A stretch of 12,181 nt of DNA from JAWLGW01 sp964569055 (GTDB lineage: Bacteria > Planctomycetota > J058). A model generated the notes under the pieces. That model had not been told where the DNA came from. It did not search any database and saw nothing but the letters and a program-made list of their open reading frames with translations. The stretch spans positions 1 through 12,181 of the forward strand of contig CAZMSZ010000227.1 in assembly GCA_964569055.1 (NCBI GenBank), written 5' to 3'. Within the stretch, counting starts at the first letter, position 1. The number at the start of each line of letters is the position of its first letter. Below, in pieces: positions 6,721-12,181 of the stretch. The translations under genes were made by a program, and so were the position numbers.

Positions 6721-6781
6721 CACCCTCCTCGCAGTGATGTCTCGCCGGTGACCGCGCTGACCACCCTGAGCCTTTGGCATT

Positions 6782-6785
6782 GGAG
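6782..6785 (+). promoter_or_regulatory. Shine-Dalgarno GGAG that sets the start of the zinc hydrolase
   Basis: GGAG lies 6 nt before the GTG at 6792. In-frame TTG codons at 6774 and 6780 precede or overlap it and have no such site, so GTG 6792 is preferred. Confidence 0.5.
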
Positions 6786-6791
6786 CTGAAC

Positions 6792-7793
6792 GTGACCGCT
6801 CCCGCGCAGGATCCGCCTCCCGGCCCCTCCGAGGCGCTCGACGTGGAGCGCCTCGAGCTCTCGGCGCTCGCGCCCGGGCGCGTCCACCGGCTGCGGGTCG
6901 CGATCATCGAGAGCGGGGCCGGGCGCTGGCTGCGCGTGCCCGTCCTGGTGGCGCGCGGCGCGGCGGCGGGCCCGGTGGTCGGGATCACGGCCGCCGTCCA
7001 CGGCAACGAGCTCAACGGGATCCCCGCGATCCACCGCCTGTTCGCCGAGCTCGACCCGGCCGCCCTGCGCGGGACGGTCGTCGCCGTGCCGATCGTGAAC
7101 CTGCCCGGGTTCCACGCCCACCAGCGCGAGCTGCGCGACGGCAGCGACCTCAACCGCGAGTTCCCGGGCAAGCCCGAGGGGCCCACCCCGCAGGTCTACG
7201 CGCACCGGTTCCTCGAGCGCGTGGTCCGCCCGTTCGAGGTGCTGCTCGACCTCCACACCGCCAGCTTCGGCCGCGTCAACTCGCTCTACGTGCGCGCCGA
7301 CATGACCCGCCCGCGCACGGCCGAGCTGGCCCGCCTGATCGGGCCGCAGATCATCGTCCACAACCCGCGCTCGGACGGCACGCTCCGCTCGGCCGCCGAG
7401 GACCTCGGGATCCACGCCGTCACCGTCGAGGTGGGCGACCCGCAGCGCTTCCAGGGCGAGCTGATCGCCTCGACCCGCGTGGCCCTGCGCGACGTGCTCG
7501 AGCACCTCGGCATGGTCGCGGCCGACGCCGAGCGCAACCCGCCGACCGCCGCCCTGTGCGTGCGCTCCTACTGGCTGCACACCGACACCGGCGGCCTGCT
7601 CGAGGTGTTCCCCGAGCTCGCCGAGCGGGTCCGCGCCGGGCAGCCGCTGGCGCGGGTGACCGACGCCTGGGGCGACGTGCGGCGCGTGTATCACGCGCCC
7701 GAGGACGCGATCGTGATCGGGAAGAGCACCAACCCGGTGGGGGACACCGGGGCGCGGATCGTGCACTTGGGGGTGGAGGGGGCGGTCGGATGA
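6792..7793 (+). CDS. Succinylglutamate desuccinylase/aspartoacylase-family zinc hydrolase
   Basis: 333 residues from GTG 6792. The family (AstE/AspA, an M14 carboxypeptidase relative) hydrolyses N-acyl amino acids or related amides using one zinc. The motifs are in order: AAVHGNELNG with ligands His70 and Glu73, then PGF, then SDLNREFPG with the substrate-binding Asn121-Arg122, then LLDLHT with the third ligand His155, and TVEVGD with the likely catalytic Glu213. The C-terminal part (about 240-333) is the beta-rich lid domain seen in this family. No signal peptide is present. No arginine-catabolism (ast) genes are nearby, so I do not assign AstE itself; the substrate is open. The 3' end, rich in runs of G, runs directly into the fold-back element. 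Confidence 0.9.
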   Translation: MTAPAQDPPPGPSEALDVERLELSALAPGRVHRLRVAIIESGAGRWLRVPVLVARGAAAGPVVGITAAVHGNELNGIPAIHRLFAELDPAALRGTVVAVPIVNLPGFHAHQRELRDGSDLNREFPGKPEGPTPQVYAHRFLERVVRPFEVLLDLHTASFGRVNSLYVRADMTRPRTAELARLIGPQIIVHNPRSDGTLRSAAEDLGIHAVTVEVGDPQRFQGELIASTRVALRDVLEHLGMVAADAERNPPTAALCVRSYWLHTDTGGLLEVFPELAERVRAGQPLARVTDAWGDVRRVYHAPEDAIVIGKSTNPVGDTGARIVHLGVEGAVG

Positions 7794-8115
7794 GAAGGAG
7801 ATAAGAAATGGCAACAGGAAATTAAAAATTAGGAATGCCAAAATGGCTGTCGCTCGAGGGGCGTCCGCCTCGACCTGACGACCTGTCACTCGACCGTTTC
7901 CCAACAGCGAGAGCTCAGAAGCGAGCGCAGAGGGCGCGAAGGTCGCGGAGAAGGGCTGCCTTCAGCGCACCTCTGCGTCCTCAGCGATCTCTGCGCTGTG
8001 AATCGCTCGTTCGGCTCGGTCGAGGCGCTCGGCAGCCGACCCGAGGCGATCCCGATCAAGCGACAGTCAGTCTGGCGTTGCTGATTTCTAATTATCTATT
8101 GTTATTTCTTTATTT
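7794..8115. repeat. Long fold-back (inverted repeat) element with AT-rich ends filling a convergent gap
   Basis: The whole gap between two convergent genes is one imperfect inverted repeat, with arms of about 150-160 nt meeting at GCTG/CAGC (7955-7966). Paired blocks, in order from the ends, include an AT-rich outer 55 nt (about 75 percent identical by hand alignment), CTGTCGCT (7847-7854) with AGCGACAG (8059-8066), TCGACCG (7890-7896) with CGGTCGA (8017-8023), and AGCGCAGAG (7924-7932) with CTCTGCGCT (7989-7997). The ends are strikingly AT-rich for this DNA. The inner CGCAGAG-type strings resemble dispersed repeats in other bacterial genomes, from memory only. It holds no credible gene. It could be a MITE-like element, a structured RNA, or a bidirectional terminator: T-rich strings follow the hairpin on both strands. 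Confidence 0.75.
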
Positions 8116-9186
8116 CCCCCTCTCCCCCTCCCCCAACGCCGCCAGCGCCGCCTCCGCCTCGTCCAGCACCCGCTTCGCCAGGTCCACCGGGTCGCGGCGC
8201 AGCGCCCGCGCCAACTCGCGCAGGGCGGGGTCGGCGAGGTCCGCCTGCAGGGCCTTGAGCGCGCGGCCGTGGCCGCAGCGGGCCAGGGCCGCCAGGGCGA
8301 AGCGGGCCTCGGCCGGCGCGAGCGGGGCCCGGGCCAGCGCGGCCAGGGGGGCCGGGTCGCTGGCGCGGCAGTCGACCAGGGCGCACACCAGCGCCAGCCG
8401 CTGCGGCGCTCGCTCCTCCGCGCGCAGCGCCCGGGCGAGGAGCGCCTCCGCCTCGGGGCCGCCGAGGTGGCCCACCGCGCGGATCGCGGTCAGGGCGCCG
8501 CGTTCGGCCTCGGGCGCGAAGGCGCGCAGGCCTGCGGCGTGATCGCTCGCGGCGAGCGCCCGGCAGGCCTGCGCCTGCACGAGCGGGTGCGGCGCCGCGC
8601 GCGCCAGCGCGATCAAGGGCTCGGCGAGGTCGGGGGCGGCCAGGCGCTCGGCCAGGAGCAGGAGCTCGAAGCTCGGCCGCTCGGCGAGCGCCCGCCGCAG
8701 CAGCGCCCGCGCCGCCGCGTCGGGGCGGAGCGCGGGGAGCTCGCTCAGCTCCACCGCGGCGTCGCGGGCCACCCGCTCGGCGGGCGAGAGGAGCTGCGCG
8801 AACAGGGCCGCCGGGTCCCCGCCCGCCAGGCGCTGGCGCACGGCGGCCGCCAGGGCTTCGGCCTCCGCCGCGCTCCCCAGCCGGATCAGCTCGAGCGCCT
8901 CCCACACTCCGTCGTGGCGCGCCGCGAACACGAGCAGGCGCCCGGTCCCCTCCGGCGGCCCGTCCTCGCCCGCGAGCACGTGGAGCGACTCGAGCTCGGG
9001 GCCCTTGAGGAACCGGACCGGGTGCAGGCGCAGGAGCGGCCCCGAGGCGCCCCGCTCCTCGGCCAGCGCGATCGCCTCGGCCGCGCGGGTCAGCGCGCCC
9101 AGGGTGCCCTCGGCGCAGTCCTCGGTCCCGGCCGCGGCGGGAGCGGCCGCGCAGGTCACCAGGGCGAGGGCCACGAGCGCGCGCAC
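8110..9186 (-). CDS. Secreted HEAT-repeat-like protein of unknown function
   Basis: 358 residues from GTG 9186, 5 nt after the protease stop, with no strong ribosome site, so translation is probably coupled. The signal peptide is MRALVALALVTCAAAPAAAG, with likely cleavage after AAA. LVTC is a poor lipobox. Residues about 20-105 form a small beta-containing domain with Cys24, reading LLRLHPVRFLKGP and later RLLVFAARHDG, reminiscent of NTR/TIMP-like or other beta-barrel modules; this is tentative. From about 130 onward the protein is Ala/Leu-rich paired helices of HEAT/PBS-lyase type, for example AEALLARALRAEERAPQ. Such solenoids bind proteins. No catalytic residues are seen. The stop codon TAA lies inside the AT-rich end of the fold-back element, so the last few residues (GEGERGK) may be element-derived. 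Confidence 0.75.
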   Translation of the reverse strand: MRALVALALVTCAAAPAAAGTEDCAEGTLGALTRAAEAIALAEERGASGPLLRLHPVRFLKGPELESLHVLAGEDGPPEGTGRLLVFAARHDGVWEALELIRLGSAAEAEALAAAVRQRLAGGDPAALFAQLLSPAERVARDAAVELSELPALRPDAAARALLRRALAERPSFELLLLAERLAAPDLAEPLIALARAAPHPLVQAQACRALAASDHAAGLRAFAPEAERGALTAIRAVGHLGGPEAEALLARALRAEERAPQRLALVCALVDCRASDPAPLAALARAPLAPAEARFALAALARCGHGRALKALQADLADPALRELARALRRDPVDLAKRVLDEAEAALAALGEGERGK

Positions 9187-9191
9187 CGACG

Positions 9192-10454
9192 CTACCGCTC
9201 GAGGCCGAGGGCCTGGTCGAGGCGCCGCTGGTTCTCGGGGAAGAAGTGCGTGTCGCGCGAGGAGAGGATCGCGGCGTTCTTCTTGTGGCGCATGAGCGAC
9301 AGCCAGGGGCCGGCCCGCACCACGCGCCCCCAGAACGTCCGGCCGGTGTGCGGGGTGCCGACCGAGTGGCCGACCTCGTGGGCCAGGGTCGAGGCGACCG
9401 CGTAGGCCCAGTCGGCCGAGACCTCCTGCACCCGCAAGAAGCGGCGGTCCTGCGCCGCGTCGCCGTCGCCGAGCAGGTAGCTCCCGTCCACGTAGGGGCG
9501 GTCGGCCGCGCGGAACGGCGGGTCGAGGGTCGAGTCGCTCCCCTCGATCGAGCCCGAGAACACGCCCCACTCGGACCCGCTGTTGTCCTCGCGCTCGCGG
9601 TTGCCGATGTCGTTGCGCGGGACGCGCCCGTGGGTCCCGCCGTCGGTCCCGCCCACCTCCATGCGCGAGTAGTGCACGCCCGGCTGCGGGGCGCTCACGC
9701 CGGGGAACACCTGCGGGTCGGCGCGCGGCCGGCGGGCGGTGAAGGAGATCCGCCAGCTCTGGCCCGGGATCGCCTCCCCGCGGCGCGTGCGGCGGTACTT
9801 CTCGTTGACGTGCTGCAGGATCAGCCCCTGCAGCCGGAGCGTCATGGCCGCGTCGGCCGCGGCGTCGCCCGAGAGCAGCCCGCGGCGGCGCATGTCCTCG
9901 CGGAACTCCGTCGGCTCGAACGCCACGTGCCACACGTCGGTCCCGGGCAAGGGCTGGAACGTGTCGGGGTGCGGGAAGGGGAGCTCGCCCGGGCCGGGGA
10001 GGTCGTCCTCGGGCTGGGGCTGGGGCTGCGGCTCGGGCTCCGCGTCGGGCTCGACCACCCGGGTCCAGGTCTCCTCGCCGGCGAGCCGCCCGCCCGAGGT
10101 CAGCTCGACCCGCCGCACGTCGCCCTCGCCCTCGAACGCGCCGCGGTAGCGGATCCGGCGGCTGCGCGTGAACAGGTAGCGCAGCCGCTCGCGCAGGCCG
10201 TAGTAGACCAGGAGCACGAACCCCTGCTCGTCGTCCTCGAGGCTGCCGTTCAGCGCCTCCTCGGCGCCGTCCTCGCGGACGATCCGCCACACCAGCGCGC
10301 CGCTCTCGTCGATCGAGGCGGTCCCTTCGTAGCTCTCGCCGGCGGCCTCGCCCCGAATGCGCCACTCGCCGGCGAGGTCCTGCGCGGCGGCCGGCCGGAG
10401 CCCGGCGACCAGCACGGCGAAGACGAACACGATCCAGCCCGCGGTTCGTGCCAC
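9192..10454 (-). CDS. Secreted metzincin-type zinc metalloprotease
   Basis: 420 residues from GTG 10454, with GAGGGAGGGA about 6 nt upstream. The signal peptide runs to about residue 25 (RPAAAQD). Residues 26-135 form a beta-rich domain opening LAGEWRIRG and ending GEETWTRV, like lipocalin-type or carbohydrate-binding barrels. A Pro/Glu/Gln linker (about 136-155) follows, and then the catalytic domain. HEVGHSVGTPH at 359-369 is the full HExxHxxGxxH zinc site, with Glu360 as the base. SLM at 386-388 is a plausible Met-turn, 19 residues after the third His. I do not assign a metzincin subfamily. The substrate is unknown. It probably acts in the periplasm or outside the cell. No separate propeptide cysteine switch is evident. 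It is the first gene of a pair with the HEAT-like protein. Confidence 0.85.
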   Translation of the reverse strand: MARTAGWIVFVFAVLVAGLRPAAAQDLAGEWRIRGEAAGESYEGTASIDESGALVWRIVREDGAEEALNGSLEDDEQGFVLLVYYGLRERLRYLFTRSRRIRYRGAFEGEGDVRRVELTSGGRLAGEETWTRVVEPDAEPEPQPQPQPEDDLPGPGELPFPHPDTFQPLPGTDVWHVAFEPTEFREDMRRRGLLSGDAAADAAMTLRLQGLILQHVNEKYRRTRRGEAIPGQSWRISFTARRPRADPQVFPGVSAPQPGVHYSRMEVGGTDGGTHGRVPRNDIGNREREDNSGSEWGVFSGSIEGSDSTLDPPFRAADRPYVDGSYLLGDGDAAQDRRFLRVQEVSADWAYAVASTLAHEVGHSVGTPHTGRTFWGRVVRAGPWLSLMRHKKNAAILSSRDTHFFPENQRRLDQALGLER

Positions 10455-10488
10455 TACACGTCCCTCCCTCTCTCGGGCGCGCTCCAGC

Positions 10489-10501
10489 GCAAGGCCCTTG
10501 C
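10489..10501. promoter_or_regulatory. Palindrome upstream of the protease gene, possible operator
   Basis: GCAAGG-C-CCTTGC is a perfect 6-bp inverted repeat 35 nt before the protease start. The rest of the 206-nt gap (10455-10660) shows no clear promoter. It does contain two copies each of GCGTGGACGG (10528, 10648) and TCGCCGATCG (10545, 10632), of unknown meaning. In such GC-rich DNA short palindromes can arise by chance. Confidence 0.2.
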
Positions 10502-10660
10502 CACACCGTGCGCGGGCCGCCCGGCGGGCGTGGACGGTCGCGATTCGCCGATCGGGGCCCGTCCGTGTCGATCCGCGGGGCCGGCTCGGGCCCGGCGTTC
10601 CGTCTCACGCGCGGGCCTCGTTTCCCAGAACTCGCCGATCGCGCCGGTGCGTGGACGGGC

Positions 10661-12181
10661 TCAGGGACGCCCGCCCGCGCTCGGGCGCTCGGGCTCGTGC
10701 GGGAACACGTGCACGTCCTGGCGCGGGAACGCGAGCCGGATCTGGTGGCGCGCGAAGTCGGCCGCGATCACGTTCAGGACGTCCTCGCGGACGGGGAGGA
10801 TGTCGGCGGGCGAGGCCACGAACACGCGCAGGTCGAGCTCGAGGGCGCTCGCGCCGAACGACCCCAACCAGGCGCTCGGCTCGGGATCGGCGAGCACCTT
10901 GGGGTGCGCGCGGGCCGCCTCGAGCATGATCTGCTTGGCGAGCGCGGTGTCCGATCCGTACGCGAGCCGGAGGGGGATCACGACCCGGGCGCAGGTGTCG
11001 GACAGGGTCCAGTTGATCACCCGGCCGGTGACGAACTCCTTGTTCGGAATGATCAGCTCCTTGCGGTCCCAGTCGACGATCGTGGTGGCGCGGATCCGCA
11101 CCCGGCTGACCTTGCCGGTCACGTCCCCCAGCGTGACCACGTCGTCGACCCGCACCGGCCGCTCGAACAGGATGATCAGGCCCGACACGAAGTTGGCGAA
11201 GATCTCCTGCAGCCCGAACGCGAGCCCGAACGTGAGCGCCGCGGCGAGCCACTGCACGCGCTCCCAGCCCACCTCGATCACGTTCAGCGCGGTGGACAGC
11301 CCGACGATCACCACGAAGTAGCGCACCAGCGTGATCACCGCGTAGCGCACGCCGGCGTCGCCGGTGAGGCGGAGCAGGCTCAGCTCGAGCAGCGCGGGCA
11401 GGTTCTTGGCGACGATCGCGGTCAGCGCGAGCAGCAGCAGGCACAGGCCGAGGTCGGCTACGGAGACGCTGGCGGGCAGCACGTCGGGGGCGGGCGCCGC
11501 GCCCTCGGCGGGCGCGGCCGCGCTCGCGATCGCGCCGGTGGGACCCGGCAGGGAGGAGGGCGGCGGCGCGCTCTCTCCAGCCCGCGGGGTCGGCGCGCTC
11601 GGGCCCGCCTGCGCCGCAGGAGCGGCGGTGAAGGCCCCCGCGGGCTCGAGGAACGGATAGCGGGCGAAGTCCCGCCGCTCCTCCCGCTTCAGCTCGGGCC
11701 ACACCTGCAGCTCCTCGAGCCGGCGCAGCGCCGGGAGCACGTCGGCCCAGATCAGGTAGCTGCCGATCACGAGCGCCACGAACGCCAGGCTGGAGAACAG
11801 CTGCCGCGTCTGCCTCTTGATCGCGAGCAGGTCGAGGTGCTCGGTGTCGCTCGAGGAGGCGGCGACCGGCTCGCTCGCGGGGAGAGGAGGCTCGGACTCG
11901 GATTCGGATTCGGATTCGGATTCGGATTCGGATTCGGACTCGGATTCGGACTCGGATTCGGACGCGGATTCGGACGCGGACGCGGACGCGGACGCGGACG
12001 CCGACGCGGACGCCGACGCGGACTCGGATTCGGATCCGGATTCGGACTCGGATTCGGACTCGGACGCGGACTCGGATTCGGATTCGGACTCGGACGCGGA
12101 CTCGGATTCGGACTCGGACTCGGACACGGAGGCGAACTCGGACGCGCAAGCCGGCTCGGCCTCCGACGCGCTCCGCTCGGC
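10661..12181 (-). CDS. MscK/MscS-family mechanosensitive channel with Ser-Glu repeat N-terminus (runs off right edge)
   Basis: The frame is open to the window edge. GTG 12127 would give 488 residues, but Ser/Glu/Ala-rich coding continues upstream of it (ERSASEAEPACASEFAS), so the true start is probably outside the window. Numbered from that GTG, residues 2-79 are Ser-Glu and Ser-Ala dipeptides. TM segments lie near 109-130, 218-250 and 262-285, and the pore helix near 291-322 contains GLAFGLQEIFANFVSGL. The beta-domain has RPVRVDDVVTLGDVTGKV, ATTIVDWDRKELIIPNKEF and INWTLSD. This closely follows the C-terminal part of MscK/KefA, which opens on membrane tension and lets solutes out during osmotic downshock. 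The large periplasmic region of MscK is absent in the visible part. A Pro/Ala-rich loop (about 165-215) separates TM1 from TM2. Confidence 0.9.
   Translation of the reverse strand, partial: AERSASEAEPACASEFASVSESESESESASESESESESASESESESESGSESESASASASASASASASASESASESESESESESESESESESESESEPPLPASEPVAASSSDTEHLDLLAIKRQTRQLFSSLAFVALVIGSYLIWADVLPALRRLEELQVWPELKREERRDFARYPFLEPAGAFTAAPAAQAGPSAPTPRAGESAPPPSSLPGPTGAIASAAAPAEGAAPAPDVLPASVSVADLGLCLLLLALTAIVAKNLPALLELSLLRLTGDAGVRYAVITLVRYFVVIVGLSTALNVIEVGWERVQWLAAALTFGLAFGLQEIFANFVSGLIILFERPVRVDDVVTLGDVTGKVSRVRIRATTIVDWDRKELIIPNKEFVTGRVINWTLSDTCARVVIPLRLAYGSDTALAKQIMLEAARAHPKVLADPEPSAWLGSFGASALELDLRVFVASPADILPVREDVLNVIAADFARHQIRLAFPRQDVHVFPHEPERPSAGGRP
11891..12124 (-). 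repeat. Hexanucleotide repeat coding (Ser-Glu/Ser-Ala)n
   Basis: About 39 tandem units of the form TCC-GA(G/A), with a central block of TCC-GCG, are read on the minus strand. Ser is nearly always TCC, Glu alternates GAG and GAA, and one unit encodes Gly. The central 36-52 part encodes Ser-Ala and the flanks Ser-Glu. All frames stay open because the unit is six bases, so antisense and shifted frames here are not evidence for genes. Confidence 0.9.

Noticed and set aside
7795..7825. A perfect AAGGAG followed by ATG with a five-codon reading frame
   Set aside because: The product would be five residues, and the site lies in the AT-rich end of the fold-back element. It may be chance or part of the repeat.
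7921..8000. CGCAGAG-like strings considered as a CRISPR or tandem array
   Set aside because: The spacing and units are irregular, there are no constant repeats with unique spacers, and the strings are explained as the two arms of one inverted repeat.
7835..8542. A plus-strand frame starting MPKWLSLEG with a hydrophobic stretch
   Set aside because: It starts in the fold-back element and continues antisense through the HEAT-like gene. The hydrophobic stretch comes from the AT-rich repeat end.
9246..11321. A 691-codon plus-strand open frame
   Set aside because: It is antisense to the metalloprotease and the channel, which have clear motifs, and its own translation shows none.
10605..12149. A 514-codon minus frame beginning with Arg-Val/Arg-Ile repeats
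   Set aside because: It is a frame-shifted reading of the hexanucleotide repeat. The channel frame carries the MscK motifs.

Overview
The window is about 12.2 kb of very GC-rich bacterial DNA from a Gram-negative-type cell envelope. The evidence is five lipoproteins or lipoprotein-like proteins with lipoboxes, two further exported proteins and an MscK-type mechanosensitive channel. The Kelch lipoprotein and the lipoproteins ending in a secretin-N-like motif recall Planctomycetota or Myxococcota. I cannot choose between these from the sequence, and no rRNA or tRNA is present to anchor taxonomy.

Layout. At the left edge (1-91, minus) is the first 30 codons of a family 2 glycosyltransferase. 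Divergent from it are three tandem, diverged paralogues of a small lipoprotein (186-2029, plus). The second and third overlap by an ATGA junction. A ketopantoate-reductase-like dehydrogenase (2047-3027, minus) converges on them across a hairpin that covers both stop codons. Upstream of it on the same strand, behind a perfect 12-bp hairpin, is a seven-blade Kelch lipoprotein (3112-4827, minus). Two more hairpins separate this from a small unknown lipoprotein (5118-5579, minus). That gene is divergent from a cytosolic glycerophosphodiester phosphodiesterase (5682-6647, plus), which is followed by an AstE/AspA-family zinc hydrolase (6792-7793, plus).

Between the zinc hydrolase and the next convergent gene lies the most unusual structure: about 320 bp with AT-rich ends that is a single diverged inverted repeat from end to end (7794-8115). 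A third copy of its terminal motif lies at about 6676-6720. The minus strand then carries a likely two-gene unit: a secreted metzincin-type metalloprotease (9192-10454) and, 5 nt behind it, a secreted HEAT-repeat-like protein (8110-9186). The right edge is an MscK-like mechanosensitive channel (10661 to the edge, minus). Its N-terminal part is an approximately 78-residue Ser-Glu/Ser-Ala dipeptide tract encoded by a hexanucleotide repeat, and its reading frame is still open at the window end.

How the genes relate. Most products are envelope or export proteins, but only two groups show operon-like spacing: lipoproteins 2 and 3, and the protease with the HEAT protein. I see no phage, integrase, transposase, CRISPR or defence operon. 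The candidates for something undescribed are the fold-back repeat family, the triplicated lipoprotein family and the repeat-bearing channel.
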